From Terribacillus sp. FSL K6-0262 (GTDB lineage Bacteria > Bacillota > Bacilli > Bacillales > Amphibacillaceae): DNA of 64,000 nt. Positions 18,026 through 26,671 of the stretch are shown here, piece by piece. The stretch covers positions 3,201,001 to 3,265,000 of the forward strand of contig NZ_CP150277.1 of assembly GCF_037977385.1 (NCBI RefSeq). The letters are read 5' to 3'. The notes under the pieces were generated by a model. That model ran no database searches. It worked only from the letters and a program-made list of their open reading frames with translations, and was not told where the DNA came from. The translations under genes were made by a program, and so were the position numbers. How positions within the stretch are numbered: the stretch's first letter is position 1; each line of letters begins with the position of its first letter.

Positions 18026-19324
18026 ATGCAGCACCCATTTGTGATAAATGATCAGCATGTATTGGAAATCGGCGGTGTGGATGCCGTCACACTTGCTGAT
18101 AAATATGGAACACCGCTATTCGTGTATGATGTCGGTATCATCCGGAAGAATGCCAAGGCATTTGTCGAAGCATTCGAGACTTTGGGAGTAAAGGCGCAAG
18201 TCGCATACGCCAGCAAGGCTTTTTCTTCCGTTGCCATGCTGCAAGTGGCCAAGCAGGAGAAACTATCCTTGGATGTCGTTTCGCAAGGAGAGCTGCATAC
18301 TGCTTTGAAAGCAGGATTTCCGACGGAAAAGATTCATCTGCATGGCAATAATAAGAGTTATGAAGAACTTTCCATGGCTGTGAGACACGATATCGGCTGT
18401 GTGGTTGTGGATAACTTCCATGAAATTGCTTTATTGGAAGCGGTGCTGAAAGATCAAGGAAAGCAAATGGATGTCCTTCTGCGCGTCACTCCTGGTATCG
18501 AAGCACATACACATGACTATATTTTGACAGGGAATGAAGATTCCAAGTTCGGCTTCGATATTGCGAACGGTCAAGCAGAGGAAGCGTTCCTGAAGGTGAA
18601 GGACAGTGAAGTGATCAATATGAAAGGGCTGCATTGCCATATCGGTTCGCAGATTTTCGAGACGGACGGATTCCTGATGGCAGTGGACAGACTGTTCGAG
18701 CTGATCAAATCGTGGCAAACGAATTACGGCTTTGCACCGGCTGTGCTTAATGTGGGGGGCGGATTTGGGATTCGCTATACGGAAAGTGATGAACCGCTTC
18801 CGTTGTCTGATTATATTTATGCATTGGTGGAGCGGATCAAAGCCGAAGCAGAAAAAGCAGCAATCGAAATGCCGGAGATTTGGATCGAACCGGGCAGATC
18901 AATCGTGGGTAACGCAGCTGTCACCTTATATACGATCGGTTCTGTAAAGGAAATTCCAGGAGTGCGCAAATATGTTGCTGTGGATGGCGGGATGACGGAT
19001 AATCTTCGTCCGGCACTTTACAATGCCGTTTATGAAGCAAAAATCGCCAATCGCGCGGATGAGCCGCCGGTCGAGACAGTCTCCATCGCCGGGAAGTGCT
19101 GTGAATCCGGCGATATGCTGATCTGGGATATCGATTTGCCGAAAGTGGAGGCAGGGGACTTGCTTGCCGTATTCAGTACCGGCGCCTATGGCTATGCCAT
19201 GGCAAATAATTATAATCGCTTCGGCAGACCCGCTGTCGTCTTTGTCGAAAATGGGGAAGACAAACTTGTGGTAAGACGGGAAGAAGCAGAGGAATTGACA
19301 AGGCTGGACTTATCCTACGAATGA
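18026..19324 (+). CDS. lysA: Diaminopimelate decarboxylase
   Basis: A 432-residue PLP enzyme making L-lysine from meso-diaminopimelate, the last step of lysine synthesis. It is a fold-type III barrel with the PLP lysine in VAYASKAFSS, the phosphate-binding glycine motif NVGGGFGIRY, the EPGRSIVGNA motif and the C-terminal CCESGD catalytic Cys of the partner subunit. GGAGG lies upstream of the ATG. It sits after spoVAF as in B. subtilis. Confidence 0.96.
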   Translation: MQHPFVINDQHVLEIGGVDAVTLADKYGTPLFVYDVGIIRKNAKAFVEAFETLGVKAQVAYASKAFSSVAMLQVAKQEKLSLDVVSQGELHTALKAGFPTEKIHLHGNNKSYEELSMAVRHDIGCVVVDNFHEIALLEAVLKDQGKQMDVLLRVTPGIEAHTHDYILTGNEDSKFGFDIANGQAEEAFLKVKDSEVINMKGLHCHIGSQIFETDGFLMAVDRLFELIKSWQTNYGFAPAVLNVGGGFGIRYTESDEPLPLSDYIYALVERIKAEAEKAAIEMPEIWIEPGRSIVGNAAVTLYTIGSVKEIPGVRKYVAVDGGMTDNLRPALYNAVYEAKIANRADEPPVETVSIAGKCCESGDMLIWDIDLPKVEAGDLLAVFSTGAYGYAMANNYNRFGRPAVVFVENGEDKLVVRREEAEELTRLDLSYE

Positions 19325-19360
19325 AAAAATCCTGTATGCACGCTGCATACAGGATTTTTT
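19324..19360. terminator. Bidirectional terminator between lysA and ppiB
   Basis: The 17-nt arms AAAAAATCCTGTATGCA (19324-19340) and its exact complement (19344-19360) flank a CGC loop. A and T runs on both sides let it serve both convergent genes. Confidence 0.9.
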
Positions 19361-19801
19361 TCATTCCTCATCGAAAACTTTTACAGTTTCCATTGTGTCG
19401 CCATTTCTCATATTGCGAGCGACTTCCAGTCCTGATGTCACTTTACCGAAGACAGTGTGGACACCATCCAAGTGAGGCTGCGGCTCATGCACGATGAAGA
19501 ATTGGCTGGAGCCGGTATCTTTTCCTGCGTGTGCCATGGAAAGGCTGCCTGCTTCATGTTTGTGGGGGTTTCCTTCTGTTTCGCATTTGATCGTCTTTCC
19601 GCTTCCGCCCATGCCGGTACCTGTCGGGTCGCCGCCTTGGCTTACGAAGCCAGGGATGACACGGTGGAAAATGACGCCATCATAAAAACCGGAGTTTGCG
19701 AGCTGTTCAAAGTTCGCTACTGTGTTCGGTGCTTCCTCCGGATAGAGTTCGAATTCGATTTTATCGCCATCCAGCATCAGGATGTAACCTTTTTTTGCCA
19801 T
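19361..19801 (-). CDS. ppiB: Peptidyl-prolyl cis-trans isomerase, cyclophilin type
   Basis: A 146-residue cytoplasmic cyclophilin that speeds proline isomerisation during folding. Active-site residues are in [16 protein letters not shown] (Arg and Phe), [17 protein letters not shown] and HTVFGKV. A TAGGAGG site precedes the start. Convergent with lysA. B. subtilis has ppiB at the same place. Confidence 0.95.
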   Translation of the reverse strand: MAKKGYILMLDGDKIEFELYPEEAPNTVANFEQLANSGFYDGVIFHRVIPGFVSQGGDPTGTGMGGSGKTIKCETEGNPHKHEAGSLSMAHAGKDTGSSQFFIVHEPQPHLDGVHTVFGKVTSGLEVARNMRNGDTMETVKVFDEE

Positions 19802-19983
19802 TTGCTTGTCCTCCTAAAATTGAAAAGAGTATGTACTCCTTGATGATGATACCACATAAACGATTATCCTCGCCATATTCTGCTTATGTCCATTGTATGG
19901 GGCTTGAAATACAGGGAAAACTAGCAAGGAATTTCCTTGCCGAAGTCCTGCAGGGAATATATGGATGAAAAGAGAATGTAAAG

Positions 19984-20013
19984 TTGACAAAAAACGTAGA
20001 TAGGTTTTAAATA
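19984..20013 (+). promoter_or_regulatory. Sigma-A promoter before the small membrane ORF and ribT
   Basis: A TTGACA -35 (19984-19989) is followed at 17-18 bp by TTAAAT/TAAATA. A 6-bp inverted repeat ACGTAG / CTACGT (19994-19999 and 20017-20022) brackets the -10 and could be an operator. Confidence 0.5.
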
Positions 20014-20043
20014 AGACTACGTAAGGCAGGAGCTGAAACACAG

Positions 20044-20142
20044 TTGCAGGATAGTGACAAACAAGAGAAGGTGCTTTTCTGGATCATGATGGGAGTGAGT
20101 GTCCTGTTTCTTCTGTCTATGATCAGAAGGTTATTTTCTTAA
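20044..20142 (+). CDS. Small single-span membrane protein, 32 residues
   Basis: A short frame from TTG 20044 with GGCAGGAG 11 bp upstream, downstream of a good promoter. It encodes a polar head (QDSDKQEKV), one membrane span (LFWIMMGVSVLFLLSM) and a basic end (IRRLFS). It is 12 bp before ribT, so probably in the same transcript. I do not recognise a family. The support is context and composition. Confidence 0.45.
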   Translation: MQDSDKQEKVLFWIMMGVSVLFLLSMIRRLFS

Positions 20143-20154
20143 TGAGGGGTTATT

Positions 20155-20508
20155 ATGCTAATACGTTACAAGAAGTCAATGGAAAAAATCGCAATGGGAC
20201 TTTTATCTTTCATGCCCAATGTAAAAGAAGTGAAAAAACTGCAGGGAACGATCCAGGAATACAATGACAACCCAAATTGGCACTTGTTTCTTTGGAAAGA
20301 TGAAGATGATATCCTTGGTGCGATAGGTGTCGTAATCGATGAGGATAAAGCCATCGTGCAGCATATTTCGGTTGACCCTTCCCACCGGGGGAATGGCATC
20401 GGCAAACAAATGGTTTGCGAGCTGCGGAATATGTACGCGCCGATGCATCAAGTCATGGCGACGGATGAAACAAAGAATTTCCTTGAGAAATGCGAAACAG
20501 AAGCTTAA
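20155..20508 (+). CDS. ribT: RibT, GNAT-fold protein
   Basis: A 117-residue GCN5-type acetyltransferase-fold protein. The start MLIRYKKSMEKIAMGLLSFM is nearly identical to B. subtilis RibT, and the acetyl-CoA loop appears as VDPSHRGNGIGKQM. RibT is the last gene of the riboflavin operon in B. subtilis; its reaction is not settled. Here ribD, ribE, ribBA, ribH and the FMN riboswitch are all absent upstream, leaving ribT alone between ppiB and scpA. Confidence 0.9.
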   Translation: MLIRYKKSMEKIAMGLLSFMPNVKEVKKLQGTIQEYNDNPNWHLFLWKDEDDILGAIGVVIDEDKAIVQHISVDPSHRGNGIGKQMVCELRNMYAPMHQVMATDETKNFLEKCETEA

Positions 20509-20512
20509 AATA

Positions 20513-20548
20513 AAAACCAGCCTCCTATCGAAGGCTGGTTTTCTTTGT
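20513..20548. terminator. Bidirectional terminator between ribT and the YjcZ-type gene
   Basis: AAAACCAGCCT (20513-20523) pairs with AGGCTGGTTTT (20532-20542), with A and T tracts on either side, so it can serve both convergent genes. Confidence 0.85.
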
Positions 20549-20557
20549 ACTATCGGC

Positions 20558-20638
20558 TTAGAGCCAAGCAGCACCTACGATGATTAGAAGAATGAAAAGC
20601 ACAACGATCAAAGCAAATCCTCCGCCGTAGCTACCCAT
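20558..20638 (-). CDS. YjcZ-family small sporulation protein, 26 residues
   Basis: The minus-strand frame encodes 26 residues: a glycine-rich head (MGSYGGGFA) and a hydrophobic span (LIVVLFILLIIVGAAWL). This is the pattern of YjcZ/SpoVM-sized sporulation peptides annotated as 'YjcZ family sporulation protein'. A strong AAAGGAGG site lies upstream of the ATG. Role and location are unknown; a membrane or coat association is inferred. It is too short for most gene finders. Confidence 0.8.
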   Translation of the reverse strand: MGSYGGGFALIVVLFILLIIVGAAWL

Positions 20639-20708
20639 GGTGGAATTCCTCCTTTGTATGATAAGACTCAGATAAATGCCGGGATAACCGAACATTTATC
20701 TTACGGTA

Positions 20709-20736
20709 TAAGGTATGACAGGAGGAAAGCCGGGGT
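20709..20736 (-). promoter_or_regulatory. Possible sigma-K promoter of the YjcZ-type gene
   Basis: On the minus strand a -10 of CATACCTTA (20717 down to 20709) fits CATAnnnTA, with AC 17 bp upstream (20735-20736), the minimal sigma-K pattern. The pattern is short, so chance is possible. Confidence 0.35.
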
Positions 20737-20775
20737 TTGGGCGGTTGTGAACTTTTTTCGGAAGGAGGAGATACT

Positions 20776-21528
20776 GTGCAAGGATACAGTGTGAAATTGG
20801 ATGGATTCGAAGGACCGCTCGATCTGCTCCTGCATTTGATCAATCAATATGAAATCGATATTTATGATATTCCGGTGGCTGTGATCACCGAGCAATATAT
20901 GCATTATATACATACGATGCAGCAATTGGAACTGAATATTGCCAGTGAGTATCTGGTCATGGCGGCAACGCTGCTTGCCATGAAGAGCCAGCTGCTGCTG
21001 CCCAATCAGGCAGCACTCGATGAAGATGCACTGATGGAGGAGGAAGATCCCCGGGATGAGCTGATGCACCGTTTGATTGAGTATCGCAAATTCAAGGAAG
21101 CTGCCGAGGAGCTGAAGGCGAAAGAACTGTCAGCAGACAAGCTTTATACCAGACCGCCGGCCCCGCTTCCTGATAAGCCGGAATTGAAGCCGCTGGAGCC
21201 AGGTGAAGTGACTGTCTATGATATGGTGGCCGCTCTGCAGCGAGTCTTTCGCAGGAGGGAATGGAGCCGGCCGCTCGATACGAAGATACAGCGGGCCGAA
21301 ATCGTGCTGGAAGATCGGATGGGCGAAGTGCTTCAAACTGTCAGGAATAAAAAAAATGGAGTAGATTTCTTCGAGCTCTTCCCGGAACGGACGAAGCAGC
21401 ATATCGTGGTTACTTTCATGGCGATATTGGAATTGATGAAGAAACAGCAGGTTTTCTGCAGACAAAAACAGCATTTTGATGAGCTAATCGTATTTGAAAT
21501 GGGGATACACGATGGAAGTACCGTATAA
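20776..21528 (+). CDS. scpA: Segregation and condensation protein A (kleisin)
   Basis: A 250-residue kleisin subunit that bridges the Smc dimer heads and, with ScpB, forms the bacterial condensin complex for chromosome segregation. The N-terminal signature YSVKLDGFEGPLDLLLHLI is clear, and the C-terminal winged helix ends with QKQHFDELIVFEMG. I choose GTG 20776 after GAAGGAGGAG; the frame is open from 20737 but that is upstream of the ribosome site. Its end overlaps scpB. Confidence 0.95.
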   Translation: MQGYSVKLDGFEGPLDLLLHLINQYEIDIYDIPVAVITEQYMHYIHTMQQLELNIASEYLVMAATLLAMKSQLLLPNQAALDEDALMEEEDPRDELMHRLIEYRKFKEAAEELKAKELSADKLYTRPPAPLPDKPELKPLEPGEVTVYDMVAALQRVFRRREWSRPLDTKIQRAEIVLEDRMGEVLQTVRNKKNGVDFFELFPERTKQHIVVTFMAILELMKKQQVFCRQKQHFDELIVFEMGIHDGSTV

Positions 21529-22084
21529 CAGTATTTTGGAAGGGCTGTTGTTTGCAGCCGGCGATGAAGGATTAACAAAGAAACAGCTCATGCATGCATT
21601 GGATTTAGGGGAAGAAGAAGTGGAGAAGGAACTGGCTGCGCTGAAAGAGGCATACGACTCTCCGACCCGCGGATTATCCATCATGGAGATGAAAGGTGCC
21701 TATCATCTGACAACGAAGCAAGAGCATGCAGTTTATCATCGCAAACTCCTCGAATCGCCGCAGAGCAGCAAGCTGTCACAGGCTGCACTGGAGACGCTGG
21801 CGATCATTGCCTATAAACAGCCGATTACCAGAGTCGAGGTCGAGGAAGTGCGCGGTGTGAAAAGTGAGCGGCCGATCCAGACGCTCGTAGCCAGGGGGTT
21901 CATCGAAGAGAGCGGCCGTAAGGAAGGCATCGGGAGACCGATCCTTTATGTTACGACACTTGCATTCCTTGCTTATTTCGGCCTGCATTCCCTCGATGAT
22001 CTGCCTCCGCTGCCGGAGGATGTCGACGATCCGGAAAATGAAGCGGATTTGTTCTTTGAAGATTTCCCAGCAGAAACAGAGTGA
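21512..22084 (+). CDS. scpB: Segregation and condensation protein B
   Basis: A 190-residue protein made of two winged-helix domains that dimerises and binds ScpA in the Smc complex. Landmarks are EGLLFAAGDEG, LSQAALETLAIIAYKQPITR and RGVKSERPIQTL. I take ATG 21512 (MEVPYN); an in-frame ATG at 21494 is deeper in scpA. Acidic tail as usual. It overlaps scpA by 17 bp. Confidence 0.95.
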   Translation: MEVPYNSILEGLLFAAGDEGLTKKQLMHALDLGEEEVEKELAALKEAYDSPTRGLSIMEMKGAYHLTTKQEHAVYHRKLLESPQSSKLSQAALETLAIIAYKQPITRVEVEEVRGVKSERPIQTLVARGFIEESGRKEGIGRPILYVTTLAFLAYFGLHSLDDLPPLPEDVDDPENEADLFFEDFPAETE

Positions 22085-22135
22085 CAAGATTCCCCTCGCC
22101 ATCTGGGTACATATGCTAGGGCGAGGTGAGCGATC

Positions 22136-22987
22136 TTGAACAATAGAAATTACCTGGAAGCATTGCTGGAATGGAGCAATGCCATGGAAGTATATGCAGG
22201 CAAGTCCCATGAAGGGGACTGGGCAGCCGATCTCAGGGAGCTTCGGCAGAACTTGCAGCATGTCCTATCGTCCGACACAGTTTCCCGGGAAGCGATCCAT
22301 CAGTTCAGGCAGGATGCAGAAAGAATTGCAGCCAGGGCCGAACAGTCATCCCGGCAGAACAGCATCCGCTGGGGGCAGCACCGTCTGCCGCCGCTTCCCT
22401 ATCGATTCGATGCATTGGAGCCGTATATCAGCAGGGAAATCATGGAGCTGCACTATACGAAGCATCATCAATCCTATGTCGATGGACTGAACAAAGCAGA
22501 GGAAATGCTCTATCTGAATCGCAAGGATAAAACGAGCTCGGATTATAAGCATTATTTCAGGGAGCAATCCTTCCATGGCTCAGGGCATTTTCTTCATACG
22601 ATCTTTTGGTACAATATGTCGCCTAATGGAGGTGGAGAGCCAAGTGGTCAGCTGGCTCAGCAAATCCGCAAAGATTTTGGCTCCTTCAGCAGATTCAAGG
22701 AGATGTTCTCAGCCGCAGCAGACAGTGTCGAAGGAGTCGGCTGGGCCATCCTGGTCTGGGAACCGAGATCACACCACCTGGCAATCCAGACACTGGAGAA
22801 GCATCAGTTCTTCAGCCTGCTTGATACGATACCTTTGCTTGTATTGGACATGTGGGAGCATGCTTATTATCTCCAATACAAGACTGAGAAAAAGCAGTAT
22901 ATCGAAAACTGGTGGAATGTTGTCAATTGGGTGAATGTGACACAAAGATTCCAGGCAGCCAAACAAGTGAAATGGGCTCCGTTTTGA
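22136..22987 (+). CDS. sodF: Fe/Mn superoxide dismutase-like protein with N-terminal extension
   Basis: A 283-residue protein similar to B. subtilis SodF. Residues about 84-280 form the Fe/Mn-SOD fold, starting LPPLPYRFDALEP. All four metal ligands are present: His106, His154, Asp238 and His242 (LDMWEHAYY). Residues 1-80 are an extra, charged, probably helical region. One second-sphere residue differs: LHYTKHH has Tyr where typical enzymes have a second His. It starts at TTG 22136 after GAGGTGAG. Activity is likely but unproved. Confidence 0.85.
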   Translation: MNNRNYLEALLEWSNAMEVYAGKSHEGDWAADLRELRQNLQHVLSSDTVSREAIHQFRQDAERIAARAEQSSRQNSIRWGQHRLPPLPYRFDALEPYISREIMELHYTKHHQSYVDGLNKAEEMLYLNRKDKTSSDYKHYFREQSFHGSGHFLHTIFWYNMSPNGGGEPSGQLAQQIRKDFGSFSRFKEMFSAAADSVEGVGWAILVWEPRSHHLAIQTLEKHQFFSLLDTIPLLVLDMWEHAYYLQYKTEKKQYIENWWNVVNWVNVTQRFQAAKQVKWAPF

Positions 22988-22993
22988 GCATCG

Positions 22994-23024
22994 ACCCCTA
23001 TCCGGATATGGATAGGGGTTTTTC
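22994..23024 (+). terminator. Rho-independent terminator of sodF
   Basis: ACCCCTATCC pairs perfectly with GGATAGGGGT (23010-23019) around a 6-nt loop, then TTTTC. Confidence 0.85.
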
Positions 23025-23030
23025 ACTTGT

Positions 23031-23058
23031 TCATAAGCTTGTCTCTGGTGCATACACT
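23031..23058 (+). promoter_or_regulatory. Sigma-E promoter of dacB-spmA-spmB
   Basis: The -10 CATACACT (23051-23058) is an exact match to sigma-E CATACAHT. A partial -35, TCATAAG (23031-23037), lies 13 bp upstream. B. subtilis dacB-spmAB is sigma-E controlled in the mother cell. Confidence 0.6.
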
Positions 23059-23088
23059 GATGATAGATGACCAAGGGAGGTTCGAAAC

Positions 23089-24144
23089 ATGTTAAAGCGC
23101 ATGCTGATTGTCATGACTGCCATTATCCTATGTGTTACATTCCTGCCGGGACAAGCTGCCGCCAAACCTGGAGTATCAGCTGATGCGGCTATCTTGATGG
23201 AGCTCTCCACAGGCAGGATCCTATATGAGAAAAATGCAACCGATCCGAAACGGATTGCCAGTATCACAAAAATCATGACAGCGATCATCGCCATTGAATC
23301 CGGCAAGATGGATGAGGAAGTCACTGTCAGCAAAAATGCGGTGTATACCGAGGGTTCTTCCATTTATCTGAAGGAAGGTGAAAAGATACAGCTGAAAGAC
23401 TTGGTATATGGGCTGATGCTTCGATCCGGCAATGACGCAGCCGTAGCCATCGCCGAGCATGTCGGCGGCAGCGAGGAAGGTTTCACGCATCTGATGAATG
23501 AAAAAGCGGCATGGCTTGGAATGCAGGATTCCCATTTTGATAATCCGCATGGGCTGGATACAGAGACACATCACAGTTCAGCGTATGACATGGCATTATT
23601 GACGAGATACGCCATGCAGAATGATACCTTCCGAAAAATCAGTGCTACGAAAACATACAGAGCAGACTCCAAGAAATATGCCTGGGGCAATAAGAATAAG
23701 ATGCTGACACGCTACTATGAATATTCCACCGGCGGGAAAACAGGCTATACGAAGAAAGCGGGCAGAACACTGGTGAGCACGGCGGAGAAGGATGGCATGG
23801 AGCTGGTTGTCGTCACGATCGATGATCCGGATGACTGGCGCGATCATATGAATCTTTTTGATTGGGGCTTTGAGGAATATAAGCTCACCAAATTGAAACA
23901 GTCCGAGACGGGCACTTCGATCATATACCCTGTCTCCAAACAAGAGAAGCACCAGGCACAAACGAAGACATATCTCCTGCATCCGGATAAACAAGAAAAG
24001 AAACAGCAGGTAGGTACGGATGTTTATTACCTGAATGATAAAAAGATCGGCACCGTCCCGATTTATTCGATCCCGCAAAAACCGACCCTGGCCGGTACGG
24101 CCAAAAAAGTCTTTGATGAACTGGCAGGTGTCCGCCTATGGTGA
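23089..24144 (+). CDS. dacB: D-alanyl-D-alanine carboxypeptidase DacB (PBP5*)
   Basis: A 351-residue penicillin-binding protein that limits cross-linking of spore cortex peptidoglycan from the mother-cell side. It has a signal peptide (to about QAAAK, residue 26), SITK at 58-61, SGN at 113-115 and KTG at 217-219. The C-terminal region is shorter than in DacF. It is followed directly by spmA, whose start lies inside the dacB end, forming the known dacB-spmA-spmB unit. Confidence 0.93.
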   Translation: MLKRMLIVMTAIILCVTFLPGQAAAKPGVSADAAILMELSTGRILYEKNATDPKRIASITKIMTAIIAIESGKMDEEVTVSKNAVYTEGSSIYLKEGEKIQLKDLVYGLMLRSGNDAAVAIAEHVGGSEEGFTHLMNEKAAWLGMQDSHFDNPHGLDTETHHSSAYDMALLTRYAMQNDTFRKISATKTYRADSKKYAWGNKNKMLTRYYEYSTGGKTGYTKKAGRTLVSTAEKDGMELVVVTIDDPDDWRDHMNLFDWGFEEYKLTKLKQSETGTSIIYPVSKQEKHQAQTKTYLLHPDKQEKKQQVGTDVYYLNDKKIGTVPIYSIPQKPTLAGTAKKVFDELAGVRLW

Positions 24145-24731
24145 ATTATATCTGGGCAGCGATGGCGATCGGAGGCATCATTTACGCCATGATAAACGGC
24201 ACGATGGACGAAGTGAATAAAGCAATCTTCAAAAGCGCGGATGATGCAGTGGTGCTGGCGATCAGTTTGATAAGTGTGATGGTGTTTTGGCTTGGTATCA
24301 CAAAAATAGCGGAAGCAGCAGGCCTGTTGAATGGGCTGGTCAAGATGGCAAAGCCATTCATCGCCAGATTGTTTCCGGATATCCCAAAGGACCATCCCGC
24401 CATGGGATATATCTTATCCAATTTGACGGCCAACTTCTTCGGGCTCGGCAATGCCGCGACGCCAATGGGGATCAAGGCGATGGAGGAGATGAAGAAGCTC
24501 AGTGATAGTCCGAAGGCGAGTCGTTCGATGATCACCTTCCTGGCTGTCAATACTTCCAGTCTGACACTCATCCCGACTACAGTGCTTGCGGTCAGGATGA
24601 AATATGAATCCCAGTCACCAACCGAAATCGTCAGTGCCACCTTGCTGGCTTCCATCATTTCATTCATTGGGGCAATCTTGATCGATCGGATTTTCTATGA
24701 GATCCGGAGGCGGAAGGAGCGGCATGTATGA
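24138..24731 (+). CDS. spmA: Spore maturation protein A
   Basis: A 197-residue membrane protein with a nucleoside-transporter 'gate' type domain and about five hydrophobic segments. Landmarks are [21 protein letters not shown] and [19 protein letters not shown]. SpmA and SpmB are needed for proper dehydration of the spore core. It overlaps dacB by 7 bp and spmB by 4 bp. Confidence 0.95.
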   Translation: MVNYIWAAMAIGGIIYAMINGTMDEVNKAIFKSADDAVVLAISLISVMVFWLGITKIAEAAGLLNGLVKMAKPFIARLFPDIPKDHPAMGYILSNLTANFFGLGNAATPMGIKAMEEMKKLSDSPKASRSMITFLAVNTSSLTLIPTTVLAVRMKYESQSPTEIVSATLLASIISFIGAILIDRIFYEIRRRKERHV

Positions 24732-25261
24732 GCCTTTTTACTACAGCCAGTATATGGATCATTCCCTGTCTGATCCTCGTGGTATTGGCGATCGCGACAG
24801 CCAAAAAGCTGCCGACATATGAGCTGTTTGTGGATGGCGGGAAGGAAGGAATCAGTCTGGCCATCTCCATTCTTCCCTTTTTGCTTGGGATGCTGGTTTC
24901 CATTTCCATTCTCCGTGCATCCGGGGCATTAGATGCGCTTATCGGTCTGATTACACCTTTCTTGAGTTTTCTCGGAATGCCCGCTGATATCGTCCCGCTG
25001 GCGCTCGTCAGACCGATCAGCGGGACAGCCGCTTTAGGCATGACAACGGAACTGATTGCGACCCACGGCCCCGACTCTTTCATCGGCCGGCTCGCTTCTG
25101 TCCTGCAAGGGAGCACGGATACGACCTTCTATGTGCTGACAGTGTATTTTGGCGCAGTCGGTATCCGTAAAATGGGAGATGCATTAAAAGTTGGACTGTT
25201 GGCTGATGTTATTGGTATAATGGCTTCAATCATTGTAGTAACGATTATATTCGGAGCATGA
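24728..25261 (+). CDS. spmB: Spore maturation protein B
   Basis: A 177-residue membrane protein paralogous to SpmA, with GKEGISLAISILPFLLGML and the LVRPISGTAALGM / QGSTDTTFYVLTVYFG stretches typical of the family. It works with SpmA in spore core dehydration. ATGA overlap with spmA. Confidence 0.95.
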   Translation: MSLFTTASIWIIPCLILVVLAIATAKKLPTYELFVDGGKEGISLAISILPFLLGMLVSISILRASGALDALIGLITPFLSFLGMPADIVPLALVRPISGTAALGMTTELIATHGPDSFIGRLASVLQGSTDTTFYVLTVYFGAVGIRKMGDALKVGLLADVIGIMASIIVVTIIFGA

Positions 25262-25263
25262 GA

Positions 25264-25294
25264 AGCGTTGACAATCGTTAACGCTCTTTCTTTG
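25264..25294 (+). terminator. Rho-independent terminator of dacB-spmA-spmB
   Basis: AGCGTTGAC pairs with GTTAACGCT (one G-T) around an AATC loop, then CTTTCTTTG. Confidence 0.7.
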
Positions 25295-25323
25295 TTCCTG
25301 ATGATAAAGGTGAGGATCAGTAC

Positions 25324-26064
25324 ATGGATAAACAAGCAGAACGCCTGCAGAAAGTCATCGCCCATAGCGGCATTACGTCAAGAAGGAAAGCCGAGACGAT
25401 GATCCTGGAAGGCAAAGTCAAGGTCAATGGCAAGGTCGTGAAGGAACTCGGCGTAAAAGTAACCGATAAGGATACGGTGGAAGTGAATGGTATACCGCTT
25501 GAAAGGGAGAAGTTGGTCTATTATATGCTGTACAAGCCTCGCGGCGTCATTTCCAGCGTGCAGGATGAGAAGGATAGGAAAGTCGTGCTGGATTTAATGC
25601 CGGAAGTGACGGAGAGGGTCTATCCGATCGGCCGGCTTGATTATGATACTTCTGGTTTGCTGCTTTTGACGAACGATGGGGAGTTCGCCAATATGCTGAT
25701 GCACCCCAGCCAGAAAATCGATAAAGTATACGTGGCAAAAGTCAAAGGCATACCGAGTCAGGAAGATTTGAAGCAATTGAAACGGGGTGTCATGATCGAT
25801 GGGCACAAATGCAAAGCAGTCTACACGAAGCTGATGAGTGCCGACAGGAAGAAAAATACAAGTCTTATCCAGATCATCCTGCATGAAGGGCGCAACCGCC
25901 AGGTAAGAAAGATGATGGAAAGAATCCAATTCCCTGTCCAGAAGCTCAAGCGGGAAAGGTACGGATTCCTGACGCTTGAAGGATTGCAGCCGGGCTCCTA
26001 TCGGAAGCTCACGCCGGAGGAAGTGCACCGTTTCAAACAGGAATACAAAGAAAAACGTAAATAA
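25324..26064 (+). CDS. rluB: 23S rRNA pseudouridine synthase RluB
   Basis: A 246-residue RsuA/RluB-family enzyme that converts a uridine in 23S rRNA (position 2605 in E. coli numbering) to pseudouridine. It has an N-terminal S4 RNA-binding domain (QKVIAHSGITSRRKAETMI) and the catalytic Asp in PIGRLDYDTSGLLLLTNDG. The GRNRQVRKMM motif is present. Lies between spmB and resA as in B. subtilis (ypuL). Confidence 0.94.
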   Translation: MDKQAERLQKVIAHSGITSRRKAETMILEGKVKVNGKVVKELGVKVTDKDTVEVNGIPLEREKLVYYMLYKPRGVISSVQDEKDRKVVLDLMPEVTERVYPIGRLDYDTSGLLLLTNDGEFANMLMHPSQKIDKVYVAKVKGIPSQEDLKQLKRGVMIDGHKCKAVYTKLMSADRKKNTSLIQIILHEGRNRQVRKMMERIQFPVQKLKRERYGFLTLEGLQPGSYRKLTPEEVHRFKQEYKEKRK

Positions 26065-26120
26065 TTTGTCAAACTTGGCAAGTGGCCGACATGCTATACT
26101 TGGCTAAGAGGTGAGTATAT

Positions 26121-26654
26121 TTGACATCCACTCGCAAACGGCGTTTTTACGTACGCGTGACTGTCCTTGCCGTCCTGGCTGGCATGGTTTTGACAGCAGG
26201 ATGGCAGCTGCTTCATGAGGGAAGGTCCAAAAAAGTGGAACCCGGGGAGGGAGCTCCGGATTTCATGCTCACGGATATCCGGACAGGTGAAGAGTTCAGG
26301 CTGTCCGATATGCAAGGCAAGGGTGTCCTTGTCAATTTTTGGGCAACCTATTGTGAACCATGCAAGCAGGAAATGCCTTTGTTTGAAGAGGCATCCAATA
26401 CATATGAAAACCAAAACGTCATCTTTGCTGCCATCAGCGAGGATGAAAGTACGCTCGTGATCGATCGCTTCCGGGAAAAATACAAGCTCTCTTTTCCGAT
26501 CATGCAGGATAATGGACAGGTGATGGAAGCATATGGAGTAGATGCACTGCCGGCTACATTCTTCGTTCGTGCCGACGGAACCGTCAGCAGGACAATCTAT
26601 GGTCCATTGCAGACTGATCGCCTGGAAGATTATTTGGATGAGATAGTGCCTTGA
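26121..26654 (+). CDS. resA: Thiol-disulfide oxidoreductase ResA
   Basis: A 177-residue, membrane-anchored thioredoxin-like protein on the outer side of the membrane; it keeps apocytochrome c haem-binding cysteines reduced. One N-terminal membrane anchor (about 11-30) is followed by the thioredoxin fold with the active site C78-EP-C81 in NFWATYCEPCKQEMP, the ResA-type CEPC. The start is TTG 26121 with GAGGTG 7 bp upstream. It overlaps the upstream edge of the resB frame. Confidence 0.95.
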   Translation: MTSTRKRRFYVRVTVLAVLAGMVLTAGWQLLHEGRSKKVEPGEGAPDFMLTDIRTGEEFRLSDMQGKGVLVNFWATYCEPCKQEMPLFEEASNTYENQNVIFAAISEDESTLVIDRFREKYKLSFPIMQDNGQVMEAYGVDALPATFFVRADGTVSRTIYGPLQTDRLEDYLDEIVP

Positions 26655-26671
26655 GAAAAGAGGCGATGTAT

